Source: Saprospiraceae bacterium (lineage in GTDB: Bacteria; Bacteroidota; Bacteroidia; Chitinophagales; Saprospiraceae). From it: DNA of 64,000 bases. The notes beneath the pieces were generated by a model. The model did not search any database, was not told the origin of the DNA, and worked only from the letters and a program-made list of their open reading frames with translations. The position numbers and the translations under genes were made by a program. Below are positions 18,425-27,935 of this stretch, piece after piece (the stretch's first letter is position 1; every line of letters starts with the position of its first letter). Location of the stretch: positions 57,227 through 121,226 of the forward strand of contig JAHBTW010000015.1 in assembly GCA_019638385.1 (NCBI GenBank), in the 5' to 3' direction.

Positions 18425-20440
18425 TCAGTTTTGTATCCTTTTAATTTCTACAATTTCAACGCGACGCTCCCGCATGGCGCCGATGCTGTAAATAGAGCCG
18501 CGCAGGTCGTCTAAGGCGTCGCTCACCTCTGAAGACGCAGTCGTTTCGCCGAAGGAACGCTCGGTTATTTTAAGCAGGCCGGAACGCAGGTATTGTCTGA
18601 AAACTCCATTTTGCCAGGCATCGAAATGATTGCGCACACTGCTCACGCGCCGCCCGCCGAGAGCGAGGTTGTAATCGCTCTTCGCCCGCGGGCTGGTAAA
18701 ACCTTTGATGAAAACTTCCACTTGATCGCCGGCCTGAAGGCGAGTCAACAGTATTTCAGAAAAGCGCAGGAGCAGGTCGTGCCCCCGCCGGATGTCATCG
18801 TCAAAAAAAGCCCTCATGCGTTCTTCTGCATCGTCGCGTTCTTCGCCTGTGAGCGGGCCGGCGTATTGCCGTACATACTCTCCTTTGTAGCGAAAATATT
18901 TTGAAAAAGTAGCCCCGTAGGTTTGCTCCGTAGTGGTTCGGCGGGTGCGCTTATCGGGTTCGTCATTGTCGAAATAGAGCGCCAGAGGCAGAAAGTCCTC
19001 TAAGGTTTCGGGAACGCGATCCCGCTGTGATGCCTGATTGGGCCGCCCCGGCGTGGATTGTACCGGCAAACGGTCAGCGGCGATGGTTTCAGGCGCCGTG
19101 TCTTCGGGCACGGGCCGGGGTAGGGGAGGCATGATTTGGAAAAAATAAATATCGTTGCAGCAGGATTTGTTGGCCTCGTCCAAATAGAGCGATCCGGGCC
19201 GGTTGGAAGAAAAGTACCCCGATTCGCCGTCGGGCAGCAGAACGGGGTAGATGTCGTTGTAGCTACTGTTGAGCGGCGCGCCGGCGTGTACCGGTTCGTC
19301 CCAGTTTCTGCCTTTTTTCGCGGAGTAGATGTCAAAACCACCAAGCCCCATTCTGCCATTTGTACTAAAGTATAGCGTTTGGGTCGGCGTATGAAAAAAC
19401 GGCGTGATGTCGTCGCCGGGCGTATTGAGTGCTTGCAGCGGTCGCGCCGGACTGAAAGCGCCGTCCTTGAGCGCAAAACAGTACCAAATGTCTAAGCCGC
19501 CCTGCCCTCCGGGTCGGTCGGATACGAAAAAAAGAATTTCCGCTTTGCCGATAGAATCATAGCCGATAGTAGGTTGGGTAGTTGTAAAATCGGGCGCATT
19601 GATGATGTTGGGCAGGCGCACATCCTCGCCTCTCCAGCGCCCCCGGCGGTCAATGTCGCGGTAGTAGAGTGCACAGCGTATTTCGGAAGCGCTCACATAA
19701 TCGCAGCGGGTAAAATAAACCCTTCTGCTGACCTCGCTTACGGCAAAGTGAGCGGTATGCCGGGTGTCAATATTGAACCCGTCGCGAAGAGGACGGCCCG
19801 GCCCGGAGCGCACCGTACTCAATATCTTAGACACCATACGCCTGGGGTTGTGGTAGTCTTTTTTATTGTCAAACCGGAGGGAGGAAAAATACAAGGTATC
19901 GCCTACGGGCGTGGGGCCGAACTCGGTGTATCCCGTATTTACATTTTTGTTGAGGCGTGAAGTTTCTATGCGCAGCGGGTTGGCAATCACCTCCTGCGCC
20001 CATTCGCATTGGCGTATTTGGTCTGCGGCCAGGTCCCGATGCACGGCATCGGCTTGTCCGTATTGCGCTATAAAATCAGTAAAATAACGCGTTGCTTGCT
20101 GATAATTGCCCATTGATTTTTCAACCATACCCAATTGGTACAGCGCCAGCGGAAACACCTTTGCCTCTGCGTGTTCGCTCACTTTTAGATAGTAGGTCCG
20201 CGCGGCCTCAAACGCCTGAAAACGATGCGCTATACCGGCGTATTTGTAGCAAAGCCCTGCATGATCGGGCCGTATGGCAAGGGCTTGAGCATAGTGCTGA
20301 AGGGCCGCATTGTAGTCTTTTCCCTCGGCGGCCTGGTCGCCGGCTTTTTCAAAAGCTTTAAAGGACTGCGCAGATAGCGGCGCAGCAGCCGAACAGAAAA
20401 GCAGCCACAGCAATCCGAACCGAATTAAAAAATGGGACAT
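18425..20440 (-). CDS. TPR/PD40/OmpA-family outer-membrane protein (PorE-like)
   Basis: 671 residues with a signal peptide (MSHFLIRFGLLWLLFCSAAAPLSAQ). The domain order is TPR repeats (about 26-130: AGDQAAEGKDYNAALQHYAQALAIRPD), PD40/WD40-like propeller blades (about 160-420: KAEILFFVSDRPGGQGGLDI, TLYFSTNGRMGLGGFDIY), a Pro-rich linker, and an OmpA-like peptidoglycan-binding domain (about 500-671: SDYNLALGGRRVSSVRNHF). This is the architecture of T9SS-associated PorE and its paralogues, which link the outer-membrane complex to peptidoglycan. It overlaps the porP-like gene upstream by 16 bp, a typical PorP/PorE-type pair. Confidence 0.85.
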   Translation of the reverse strand: MSHFLIRFGLLWLLFCSAAAPLSAQSFKAFEKAGDQAAEGKDYNAALQHYAQALAIRPDHAGLCYKYAGIAHRFQAFEAARTYYLKVSEHAEAKVFPLALYQLGMVEKSMGNYQQATRYFTDFIAQYGQADAVHRDLAADQIRQCEWAQEVIANPLRIETSRLNKNVNTGYTEFGPTPVGDTLYFSSLRFDNKKDYHNPRRMVSKILSTVRSGPGRPLRDGFNIDTRHTAHFAVSEVSRRVYFTRCDYVSASEIRCALYYRDIDRRGRWRGEDVRLPNIINAPDFTTTQPTIGYDSIGKAEILFFVSDRPGGQGGLDIWYCFALKDGAFSPARPLQALNTPGDDITPFFHTPTQTLYFSTNGRMGLGGFDIYSAKKGRNWDEPVHAGAPLNSSYNDIYPVLLPDGESGYFSSNRPGSLYLDEANKSCCNDIYFFQIMPPLPRPVPEDTAPETIAADRLPVQSTPGRPNQASQRDRVPETLEDFLPLALYFDNDEPDKRTRRTTTEQTYGATFSKYFRYKGEYVRQYAGPLTGEERDDAEERMRAFFDDDIRRGHDLLLRFSEILLTRLQAGDQVEVFIKGFTSPRAKSDYNLALGGRRVSSVRNHFDAWQNGVFRQYLRSGLLKITERSFGETTASSEVSDALDDLRGSIYSIGAMRERRVEIVEIKRIQN

Positions 20441-21438
20441 GCCTTGAATATTTCAGGTGGTTGTACTTTGAAGATAATGTATTGCAGGGTTACCTCCGGC
20501 CCGCCGTTTCGCATGGTGGCTACCCTGAAGGGCGAGGTGTTGATGTCGTAGCTGAGACCGAAGCGCCAGTTTTGTACATGCAATTCAAAATGTGCAATCA
20601 GGGCATCGCCGATGCGGTGAGCGGCCCCGCCGCCGATGGCCACAGAACGTCCGGGGGATGAAACTAAGTAATATCGTATGCCGGAGCCGGCGAGTATTTC
20701 ACGGTAAGTACCCTGAAACTGCGCAGCAGAAGCAAAAGTCCAGTCCACTTTAGGCCCCACCTGCACAGCGGCTATGAGGTAGGTGCTGGTGAGCGGCGCC
20801 AATTGCAGGCCGCCATTGTCGAAAAACCGGATTTCCGGACGGGTGATGTGTCGGTATGCGGCGCCTATATGTATAGAAGTGCGGGTGAGGGTGGACTGAT
20901 ACAGGCCGTTGATGCCGGCTGAATAATCGGTGTAGCCGGCGGCGGTTCGCAAAAAGTTTTCCTGTGCAGGCAGGCTCGGATCAAAAATATCGCCGTTGAA
21001 TTGCTCATCGAAGTACAGCCGCTGCGGGTCGAAAGCGCGCTGTCCGACCTGTGCCTGCGCGCCTGCGCTCAAGTATAGGTTTTCGGAGAGCTTCTGAGTG
21101 TAAGACAGGTTCAGGCCGATCTGCATCCAGTTCAGGCCGGCATCTCCGGCGCGGTCGTAGTCGAACAGCAGCCCTCCGCCGATCATACCGTTGCCGCCCG
21201 TGCCGGGCAGTTTTATTTTTTGGTCATAACTCCCCGAAAAAGTGAGATACGGAACCGGCACAGAGGCCCACTGGCTTCGATACGCTCCGGCGAAGCGCTG
21301 GTCGCCGGAAAATACCCCGGTCAATGCCGGGTTGAGGTTCAATGGATTGTGATAAAACTGTGAGAAGTGCAAATCCTGAGCGGAGAGTAAACCGCAAAAG
21401 GCAAGATGCAAAATGTAAAATGTAAAGTGTTTTTTCAT
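20425..21438 (-). CDS. PorP/SprF-family type IX secretion membrane protein
   Basis: About 337 residues, starting at MKKHF (21438) or MRMKK (21444). The signal peptide is followed by AQDLHFSQFYHNPLNLNPALTG, the family hallmark, and a beta-barrel pattern with the central GGGLLFDYDRAGD. PorP/SprF proteins anchor gliding adhesins or T9SS components in the outer membrane. This copy is paired with a PorE-like gene, as is common in multi-copy sets in Saprospiria. The codons for the signal peptide are built from repeated TTTTACATTTTGC words (21400-21432), like the intergenic words elsewhere. A minus-strand promoter probably lies at about 21470. Confidence 0.88.
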   Translation of the reverse strand: MKKHFTFYILHLAFCGLLSAQDLHFSQFYHNPLNLNPALTGVFSGDQRFAGAYRSQWASVPVPYLTFSGSYDQKIKLPGTGGNGMIGGGLLFDYDRAGDAGLNWMQIGLNLSYTQKLSENLYLSAGAQAQVGQRAFDPQRLYFDEQFNGDIFDPSLPAQENFLRTAAGYTDYSAGINGLYQSTLTRTSIHIGAAYRHITRPEIRFFDNGGLQLAPLTSTYLIAAVQVGPKVDWTFASAAQFQGTYREILAGSGIRYYLVSSPGRSVAIGGGAAHRIGDALIAHFELHVQNWRFGLSYDINTSPFRVATMRNGGPEVTLQYIIFKVQPPEIFKACPIF

Positions 21439-21448
21439 CCGCATAGCT

Positions 21449-21456
21449 TATGTTTG
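21449..21456 (+). promoter_or_regulatory. -7 box for coaE
   Basis: TATGTTTG fits TAnnTTTG, 48 bp before the coaE start, in the divergent porP/coaE gap. Confidence 0.4.
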
Positions 21457-21504
21457 TAACGGCATCACAAAGTAGAAACAATTTTTTACTCCCAAAACAA
21501 ATCT

Positions 21505-22089
21505 ATGCTAAAAGTCGGCATCACAGGAGGAATCGGCAGCGGTAAAACTACGGTTTGCCGGGTATTTGAATGGCTCGGCATTCCCGTATATTACGCCGAC
21601 GACCGGGCCAAATGGTTGATGACACACGACGCCGCCCTGCGCCAGGGCATCACGGAACTCTTCGGCGCGGAGGCTTATCTCCCCGACGGCAGCCTGAACC
21701 GCTCGCACATTGCCGGGCGTGCTTTTCAGGATTCTGAAATTTTGAAAAAACTAAACAGCTTGGTACATCCTGCGGTGCATCGGGATGGAGAAGAGTGGCA
21801 CCATGCTCAAAACGCGCCCTACACCCTGCGCGAAGCTGCGCTCCTTTATGAAAGCGGCGGTTACCGCCTTTTAGACAAAATGATTGTGGTGACGGCGCCG
21901 GCAGAACTGCGTATCCAACGGGTAACAACGCGCGATGGCACAGAACGCGTCGCTGTGGAAGCCCGCATCGCCCAACAATGGCCGGAGGAAGAAAAAGTCG
22001 CTTTGGCCGATTACATCATCCGCAACGACGGAGAAACGGCCCTGCTGCCGCAGATTCTGGAAGTACATCGGCGCTTGCTGCCGGAATGA
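21505..22089 (+). CDS. coaE: Dephospho-CoA kinase
   Basis: 194 residues. The P-loop GITGGIGSGKTTVCRVFEWLG at the N-terminus, YYADDRAKWLM, and the lid/LID-like region RIQRVTTRDG are typical. It phosphorylates the 3' hydroxyl of dephospho-CoA in the last step of coenzyme A synthesis in the cytoplasm. Length is normal, and the gene is single and divergent from the porP operon. A 14-bp hairpin made of GGCAAA words follows its stop codon. Confidence 0.96.
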   Translation: MLKVGITGGIGSGKTTVCRVFEWLGIPVYYADDRAKWLMTHDAALRQGITELFGAEAYLPDGSLNRSHIAGRAFQDSEILKKLNSLVHPAVHRDGEEWHHAQNAPYTLREAALLYESGGYRLLDKMIVVTAPAELRIQRVTTRDGTERVAVEARIAQQWPEEEKVALADYIIRNDGETALLPQILEVHRRLLPE

Positions 22090-22240
22090 AGGGGCAAAAG
22101 GCAAAAGGCAAAGGGCAAAAGGCAAATATTCGGTATGCCAATTTGCCTTTTGCCAATTTTGCCTCTTGCTAATTTGCCAATTTGCCCCTTGCTAATTTGC
22201 CAATTTGCCTCTTGCTAATTTGCCCCTTGCTAATTTACTC
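22086..22240. repeat. GGCAAA/TTTGCC word repeat with 14-bp hairpin
   Basis: The left part repeats GGCAAAAGGCAAA and the right part repeats TTTGCCAATTTGCC. The arms 22114-22127 and 22141-22154 are perfect 14-bp complements with a 13-nt loop. The block lies between convergent genes and could terminate both. Words of the same kind recur at 41608-41734. Confidence 0.65.
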
Positions 22241-22241
22241 G

Positions 22242-23060
22242 TTAGTTTCTGCTAATGACCAACTTATGCGTCACCGTTTCGCTGCCGTTGCTCAGCGAAT
22301 ACACATACATACCCGCAGGCAACATGCTGCCGTCGTAGTGCAGCGTGTTTTCGCCGGCGTACAGCGGCACCCGCTCGCGATGCACGGGCCGGCCGGTCAT
22401 ATCGCTGATTTGAAAATCGAACAGACCGCTCTGAGTCGATTGCACCGAAATCTGCATAAAGCCGGTGGTGGGATTGGGCCGGGCTGTAACAGAAAAAGCC
22501 TGCGCCGTTTCTTCAGAGGTGGAGGTGAATACAAAGCACCCCGATGAGCCTTCTGCTTTCACATGCAGGTAGTAATGGCCTCCCGGATCGAGCTGCTCGT
22601 TGGGATAGGGGATGTTGCTCAATTGGCCGAACGTGGTGTTGATGGTCAGCAACAGCGTGAGGTCTTTCTGGCCGATATCGCCCGGATCGGTAGGCGTTCC
22701 GAAAACCTTTATACAGCTAAGAGAGTCGCGCGGGAATACGCAGTTGGGAGGATTGCACACATAGCTCAGCCCCACAGGCAGGTTGGTTACACCGTTTTGG
22801 GCAGGTATGGCAATGGAATTGATGGTAACCCCGGGTAGGCTGGGTATGGAGCCGGGCGTTCTTACGCTCAAAGTGAATTCATAATAACTGTTGATGCAAG
22901 CCGTGTCGCGGATACCGGCATCCAAACGCTCCGGCGACCAAGAGGCCGGTACGGCAATGGCGCCCATCGGAAAATTTTGCGCCGGCGTACAAGTTTGGGC
23001 GTTCAAACCGAAGGCGCCCGCAATGCAACAGAGTGTAAAAAGTAAAGCTCTTTTGATCAT
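22242..23060 (-). CDS. Secreted protein with T9SS C-terminal sorting domain
   Basis: 272 residues with a signal peptide (MIKRALLFTLCCIAGAFGLNAQ). The body has cysteine pairs but no domain I recognise. The C-terminus is a type A T9SS sorting domain: RPNPTTGFMQISV, FDFQISDMTGRPV, LPAGMYVYSLSNG and a terminal KLVISRN. It should be secreted through the type IX machinery and attached at the surface. The gene is alone, convergent with coaE and divergent from the TonB receptor. Function is unknown. Confidence 0.85.
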   Translation of the reverse strand: MIKRALLFTLCCIAGAFGLNAQTCTPAQNFPMGAIAVPASWSPERLDAGIRDTACINSYYEFTLSVRTPGSIPSLPGVTINSIAIPAQNGVTNLPVGLSYVCNPPNCVFPRDSLSCIKVFGTPTDPGDIGQKDLTLLLTINTTFGQLSNIPYPNEQLDPGGHYYLHVKAEGSSGCFVFTSTSEETAQAFSVTARPNPTTGFMQISVQSTQSGLFDFQISDMTGRPVHRERVPLYAGENTLHYDGSMLPAGMYVYSLSNGSETVTHKLVISRN

Positions 23061-23184
23061 AATAAATTGATTTTGATTGTGATAGCCTAAAGGTAATCTC
23101 TTAAGGTAAACAAAGATGAAAAATATCGGGCATTGTCGGAAAGGTGCGCAAGCAAAAAAAATTAATAATTCCGTAACCTTGCTT

Positions 23185-23192
23185 TAGTTTTG
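23185..23192 (+). promoter_or_regulatory. -7 box for the TonB-dependent receptor
   Basis: TAGTTTTG fits TAnnTTTG, giving an untranslated leader of about 55 nt before ATG 23256. Confidence 0.5.
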
Positions 23193-23255
23193 TACTCCGC
23201 TTTCGCCCTGTGAACATGGTCTCTTTTTTTACAATTGACTATTAAACAATTATTT

Positions 23256-25580
23256 ATGAGCCTATTTTTACGTTTTGTTTTGCCATTGGCAGGGCTTTTG
23301 CTCCATCTGGCCGCCTCTGGTCAATCGGCTGTTCTTCAAGGAAAAATTACCGACAAGGAAAACGGCGAACCCCTGCCCGGCGCCAGCATCAGTCTCGGCA
23401 CTACCGGGACCGTCTCCGACTTTGACGGCACGTTCAAAATCTCCGTCAATCCGGGTACCTACCAACTGAATCTGAGCTTCATCGGGTACCAGTCTGTTAG
23501 TCAGGAAATTACCATTGGCGCAGGAGAAACCCGCAACCTCGACTTTCCGTTGGAAGTAGAAACCTCCGTGCTGAAAACGGCCACTGTAACGAGCGGTAAG
23601 TTTGCCCGCCCCATCAGTGAAGAAACGGTATCTATGGAGGTGCTCAAGCCCAATCTGATCAACAATACCGGCAAAGTATCTATAGACAAGGCCTTGGAAA
23701 AAATACCCGGCGTGACCATCATTGACGGGCAGGCCAACATTCGCGGCGGCTCCGGCTTTTCGCAGGGCGCGGGCAGCCGGGTACTCCTGCTGGTGGACGA
23801 CATCCCCATCCTGCAGGCCGATGCCGGTTTTCCCAACTGGAACGACGTGCCGGTGGAAAACATCGAACAAATAGAAGTGCTCAAAGGCGCTGCTTCAGCG
23901 CTGTACGGTTCCTCCGCGCTCAACGGCGTCATCAATGTGCGTACCGCTTTTCCGCGCGCTAAGCCGGAAACCAACGTGGCCTTGTGGGCGGGTACGGTAT
24001 TTGCACCCAAAGACAAATCGCTCAAATGGTGGGGCGTGGACAGCCTGCCCAATCCCCATACTTACGGGGTCAACTTCGCCCACCGCCAAAAATTTGGCAA
24101 GCTCGATCTCGTGCTCGGCGGTTTTTATCAGGACGAGACGAGCTTCAATAAGAATACTTACAACAAATACGGCCGCTTCAATTTTTCCACCCGCTACCGC
24201 ATTACCGACCGCCTGTCTGCCGGGGTCAACGGCAACTTCAACCGGGGCAACAGCGGCAGCTTTTTTTATTGGAAATCGCTCGAAAACCGCTTTGAAGGCG
24301 CGCCTACCACCATCAGCACCCGCGACCGGTTCCGGTACAACATTGATCCTTATCTGACGTATTTCGACAAAGGCGGCAACCGGCACCGCATCCTCAGCCG
24401 CTATTTTGCGGTAAACAACGATAATTTTGTGGACAACGGCACGGATGTGACCAACCAATCCAACAAGTCCTATGTCCTTTACGGCGAATATCAGTTTCAG
24501 CGCCGGTTTCAGGAACTCAACATGGTACTGACTTCCGGCTTCGTGGGTACCTGGAACAGCGTGACCGCTGAATTGTACGGCGATACGACCTTCACCTCGC
24601 GCAATCTGGCCGGTTATGTTCAGTTGGACAAAAAATTTGGCGACCGCCTGAATGCATCTGCCGGATTCCGGTACGAAAACAATGTATTGTTTAATCCCGG
24701 ATTCACTTATCTGCTCGGCACGGTGCCACCTTCAGAAGAAGAGGAGTCCAAGCCGGTTTTCCGCGTCGGTCTCAACTATCAGGTAACGCCCAAAACATTT
24801 CTGCGCAGTTCCTGGGGGCAGGGGTATCGCTACCCTACGGTGGCAGAACGCTATATTTTTACCAATGCCGGATTCTTTGTATTGCCCAACCCGTTCTCTA
24901 CTTCCGAAACCGGTTGGAGTGCGGAGGTGGGGGTCAAACGGAGTTTCAAAATCTCTTCCTTTGAAGGCTTCTTGGACGTTGCTGCCTTTTATTCCAAATT
25001 TCAGGATATGCTGGAATTCAATCTCGTAGGCTTCGGGTTCAGCTCTATCAACATCGGCGATACAGATTTGAAAGGCATAGAAATTTCAATAATGGGCAGG
25101 GGCAATTTCTTCGGCGTTCCCACCAGCATTCTCACCGGATACACCTGGATTGACCCGCGATTCCTTAGCTGGGACCCCCGCCCCATCGAACCGGGGCAAC
25201 CGGCTACACAAGGGCAAACCAACTACAACAACTCTTCGAATAAGGAACAGAACCTGCTCAAATACCGCTCCCGCCGCACGTTCAAACTAGACATTGAGAC
25301 GGAGGTGAAAAACTTTAATTTTGGCTTGGAGACCTTTTACGCCAGTCATATTGAAGCCATTGACTTCATCTTTGCCGCCATTGTCAACGGCCTCGCCCCC
25401 TACCGCGAGAATGACACCAACGGATACATCGTGAACAATCTGCGGTCCAGCTATCGCTTCTCCGAATCGGTCAAATTGTCTGTTTTGTTCAACAATGTTT
25501 TCAACGAGGACTATTCCGTCCGACCCGGCCTCATGGATGCTCCGCGCAACCTCACGGCGAGAATGGATTTTAAGTTTTGA
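23256..25580 (+). CDS. TonB-dependent receptor with carboxypeptidase-regulatory-like N-terminus
   Basis: 774 residues from ATG 23256. An upstream TTG in frame is less likely because the signal peptide begins at MSLFLRFVLPLAGLLLHLA. A CarboxypepD_reg-like domain comes first (VLQGKITDKENGEPLPGASI). A plug domain follows (IPGVTIIDGQANIRGGSGF, VLLLVDDIPI, EQIEVLKGAASALYGSSALNGVINV), then a 22-strand barrel ending in a terminal aromatic (ARMDFKF). It imports an unknown nutrient across the outer membrane using TonB/ExbBD energy. No SusD partner is adjacent, so it is not a classic polysaccharide locus. Confidence 0.94.
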   Translation: MSLFLRFVLPLAGLLLHLAASGQSAVLQGKITDKENGEPLPGASISLGTTGTVSDFDGTFKISVNPGTYQLNLSFIGYQSVSQEITIGAGETRNLDFPLEVETSVLKTATVTSGKFARPISEETVSMEVLKPNLINNTGKVSIDKALEKIPGVTIIDGQANIRGGSGFSQGAGSRVLLLVDDIPILQADAGFPNWNDVPVENIEQIEVLKGAASALYGSSALNGVINVRTAFPRAKPETNVALWAGTVFAPKDKSLKWWGVDSLPNPHTYGVNFAHRQKFGKLDLVLGGFYQDETSFNKNTYNKYGRFNFSTRYRITDRLSAGVNGNFNRGNSGSFFYWKSLENRFEGAPTTISTRDRFRYNIDPYLTYFDKGGNRHRILSRYFAVNNDNFVDNGTDVTNQSNKSYVLYGEYQFQRRFQELNMVLTSGFVGTWNSVTAELYGDTTFTSRNLAGYVQLDKKFGDRLNASAGFRYENNVLFNPGFTYLLGTVPPSEEEESKPVFRVGLNYQVTPKTFLRSSWGQGYRYPTVAERYIFTNAGFFVLPNPFSTSETGWSAEVGVKRSFKISSFEGFLDVAAFYSKFQDMLEFNLVGFGFSSINIGDTDLKGIEISIMGRGNFFGVPTSILTGYTWIDPRFLSWDPRPIEPGQPATQGQTNYNNSSNKEQNLLKYRSRRTFKLDIETEVKNFNFGLETFYASHIEAIDFIFAAIVNGLAPYRENDTNGYIVNNLRSSYRFSESVKLSVLFNNVFNEDYSVRPGLMDAPRNLTARMDFKF

Positions 25581-25617
25581 CAGCTGAATAACCGAACAAC
25601 ACAAAAATACATGCCTT

Positions 25618-27189
25618 ATGAGAACCTGCATCCTATTGGCGATTGCCGCATTGTGCTATTTCAGTGCAACTACTTCTGTACAGGCTCAGGCTGTGGCGCC
25701 CAAACGCGAGTTTCGCGGCGTATGGGTGGCTACCGTCGCCAACATTGATTATCCCAAAGCGCCCGATAACCGCCCCGTAGCGCTCAAAGAACAATGGTTG
25801 CAATTGTTGGAAACGTATAAGGCTGCCGGTCTCAATGCGGTCATTGTGCAGGTGCGGCCTGCCGGAGATGCTATTTACCCGTCCGATTTGGTACCCTGGT
25901 CCAAATTCCTGACCGGAAGGCAGGGCTTGCCGCCGGCCGATGAAAATTTTGACCCGCTGGCATTTATGATCGAAGAGACACATCGCAACGGCATGGAGTT
26001 TCACGCCTGGTTCAATCCATATCGGTGCACCATGGACTTGGATACGCTGAGCCTTTCCTCCACCCACATGTTCAACAAACAACGCGACTGGATGCTGCGA
26101 TACGGCACGCGGTTTTATTTCAATCCGGCACTGCCGGAAGTGCGCGAACACCTCGCTCAGGTGGTGGGGGAAGTGGTGGAGAAATATGACATTGACGCCG
26201 TTCACTTCGACGATTATTTCTATCCTTATAAGGTACAGGGCGAGGAATTTCCCGACAGCTTAGATTTTGAACAGCGCGGTAAGGCGTTTGCCAATATTGA
26301 TGACTGGCGGCGCAGCAATGTGGATGCGCTCATCCAAATGGTTTCAGAAAAAATACGGGATGCCAAGCCTTATGTTCAGTTCGGAATCAGTCCTTTCGGC
26401 GTTTGGCGCAACCGCGACCGCGACCCTGTGATGGGGTCCGATAGCCGCGCGGGCGTTACCTGCTACGACGATTTGTATGCCGATGTGTTGAAGTGGAGCC
26501 GCTTGGGATGGATTGATTATGTGGCGCCGCAACTGTACTGGCACATCGGCTTCCCGGTTGCCGACCATTACAAGCTGTTGAACTGGTGGTCGCAACATGC
26601 TTACGGCCGGCAATTGTACATCGGCCATGCAGTGTATAAGGTGGCCAACAATCTGGAAGCCGCCTGGCACGACCCGGCGGAGATGGCGCGGCAAATTGAC
26701 CTGAACCGCCGCAATATCGCTGCTGCCGGAAGCATTTATTTTAGTTCTAAACCATTGATCAACAACCCTCTGGGGGTAAGAGATACCCTCGCGCAATACT
26801 ACGCCCGCCCCTCCTTGTTGCCCACGCCCACCGAGCGGGCGCAGCGTCCGTTCCAAGCTCCGAACCTGCGGCAGGTAAAAAGCAGGGAAATAAAGCCGCT
26901 ATTGCGTTGGCGCCCCAATCGTTTAGACCGCAAAGCGCCGCCGCTCTATTATGTCATCTATCGCTTCGACGGCGACGGCTTGGGCGATTTCGAGAACGGG
27001 CGAAATATGCTCACCGTCACGCAGCGGGGCTTGAACAAACGCCGGTTCAATTTTCACGACACCTCTGCCGCACCCGACGGCACCTATACTTACACCGTGA
27101 CGGCGCTCAATCGCACCCACGTTGAAAGCAAGGCCGCCCCGTCTCGCTCGGTGTATATCGGCAGGGACAGGGTGTATAGAAAGAAGTAG
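25618..27189 (+). CDS. GHL10-type family 10 glycosylhydrolase-like protein (DUF187/YngK)
   Basis: 523 residues, exported (MRTCILLAIAALCYFSATTSVQA). The GHL10 TIM-barrel markers are KREFRGVWVATVANIDYP, NAVIVQVRPAGDAIYPS, FHAWFNPYRC, DAVHFDDYFYPY and QFGISPFGVWRNRDRDP. A C-terminal FnIII-like domain (about 430-515) follows. Proteins of this family are predicted to cut glycans, and some relatives act on denuded peptidoglycan. It starts 38 bp after the TonB receptor stop and is co-directional, so the two are probably one transcript. Confidence 0.88.
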   Translation: MRTCILLAIAALCYFSATTSVQAQAVAPKREFRGVWVATVANIDYPKAPDNRPVALKEQWLQLLETYKAAGLNAVIVQVRPAGDAIYPSDLVPWSKFLTGRQGLPPADENFDPLAFMIEETHRNGMEFHAWFNPYRCTMDLDTLSLSSTHMFNKQRDWMLRYGTRFYFNPALPEVREHLAQVVGEVVEKYDIDAVHFDDYFYPYKVQGEEFPDSLDFEQRGKAFANIDDWRRSNVDALIQMVSEKIRDAKPYVQFGISPFGVWRNRDRDPVMGSDSRAGVTCYDDLYADVLKWSRLGWIDYVAPQLYWHIGFPVADHYKLLNWWSQHAYGRQLYIGHAVYKVANNLEAAWHDPAEMARQIDLNRRNIAAAGSIYFSSKPLINNPLGVRDTLAQYYARPSLLPTPTERAQRPFQAPNLRQVKSREIKPLLRWRPNRLDRKAPPLYYVIYRFDGDGLGDFENGRNMLTVTQRGLNKRRFNFHDTSAAPDGTYTYTVTALNRTHVESKAAPSRSVYIGRDRVYRKK

Positions 27190-27191
27190 CG

Positions 27192-27935
27192 TCAGAGGTT
27201 TAAAATCTTTTCTCCGTGCCATAGCCCCTCCGAGCGATAGGGTTGGAAGCGGGAAAACAATTCTTCTTTATACCATTTCAGGTCGCGGGTTCTTTGAATA
27301 GCGCCGACGTGTTCGCGGCTTTGGTACGCAAAGGCATTGAGCGCGTCGGCATTATTCCAGAGGCTGAAAGTGGCCATTTGAACAACGGGAACCTCGCCGA
27401 TGCCTTTGGTGTAGAGCAGGCCCGTAGCGCCCTGGAGTGATTTTTGAGAGGTAGGCACATAGCGCCAAAAAGGAATCAGCTTATGCCATTTGATAGTAGC
27501 GCGGGTGATGACGGCAATGTAGGTATTGTCGGGGTCCAGCGTTTCGCTTTTGATAAACGGATTGCCGCCCGACCATTCCCCTCTGGCGATCATGTTTTTC
27601 ATAAAGACCGTCCACATCTCACCGGTATGCAGGCGGTATTGCTGCATGAGTTCAGATTCAGCAAAAAATGCGGCGGCAGGTTGTTCGTCTTCCCACACTT
27701 GCAAAAGGCTATACACCGACCAATCCGGGAGGGGGTTGAACCCTTCGCCTCCGCTGCCCATGAGCTTATAAAAAGTTTGCCCACGAAGCGCATGTAAGGC
27801 TTTGTGGGCAAACTGCATTTGGGTGAAACCCCAGATTTTATCTTGTACGCTGTTGAAGCGAAAAAAAGTAAGCGTGGTAATTGGGTTCACTGCGGCGATT
27901 ACTGTACCTGAAAGTTGTAACTGATGGTACCGCAT
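27192..27935 (-). CDS. Spheroidene monooxygenase (CrtA)-like protein
   Basis: 247 residues with the CrtA-like pattern: TTLTFFRFNSVQDKIWGFTQM, FYKLMGSGGEGF, YSLLQVWEDE and TRATIKWHKLIPFWRYVP. CrtA proteins are heme-type ketolases of carotenoids, and many Bacteroidota paralogues have no proven substrate. The frame starts at ATG 27935, overlapping the tonB-like gene stop by 37 bp. A GTG at 27890 (VNPITTLTFF) would avoid the overlap and may be the real start. No other carotenoid genes are visible nearby. Confidence 0.75.
   Translation of the reverse strand: MRYHQLQLSGTVIAAVNPITTLTFFRFNSVQDKIWGFTQMQFAHKALHALRGQTFYKLMGSGGEGFNPLPDWSVYSLLQVWEDEQPAAAFFAESELMQQYRLHTGEMWTVFMKNMIARGEWSGGNPFIKSETLDPDNTYIAVITRATIKWHKLIPFWRYVPTSQKSLQGATGLLYTKGIGEVPVVQMATFSLWNNADALNAFAYQSREHVGAIQRTRDLKWYKEELFSRFQPYRSEGLWHGEKILNL

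Noticed and set aside
22086..22240. Word repeats as a CRISPR array
   Set aside because: Irregular spacing, degenerate units, no constant repeat with unique spacers, and no cas genes in the window.
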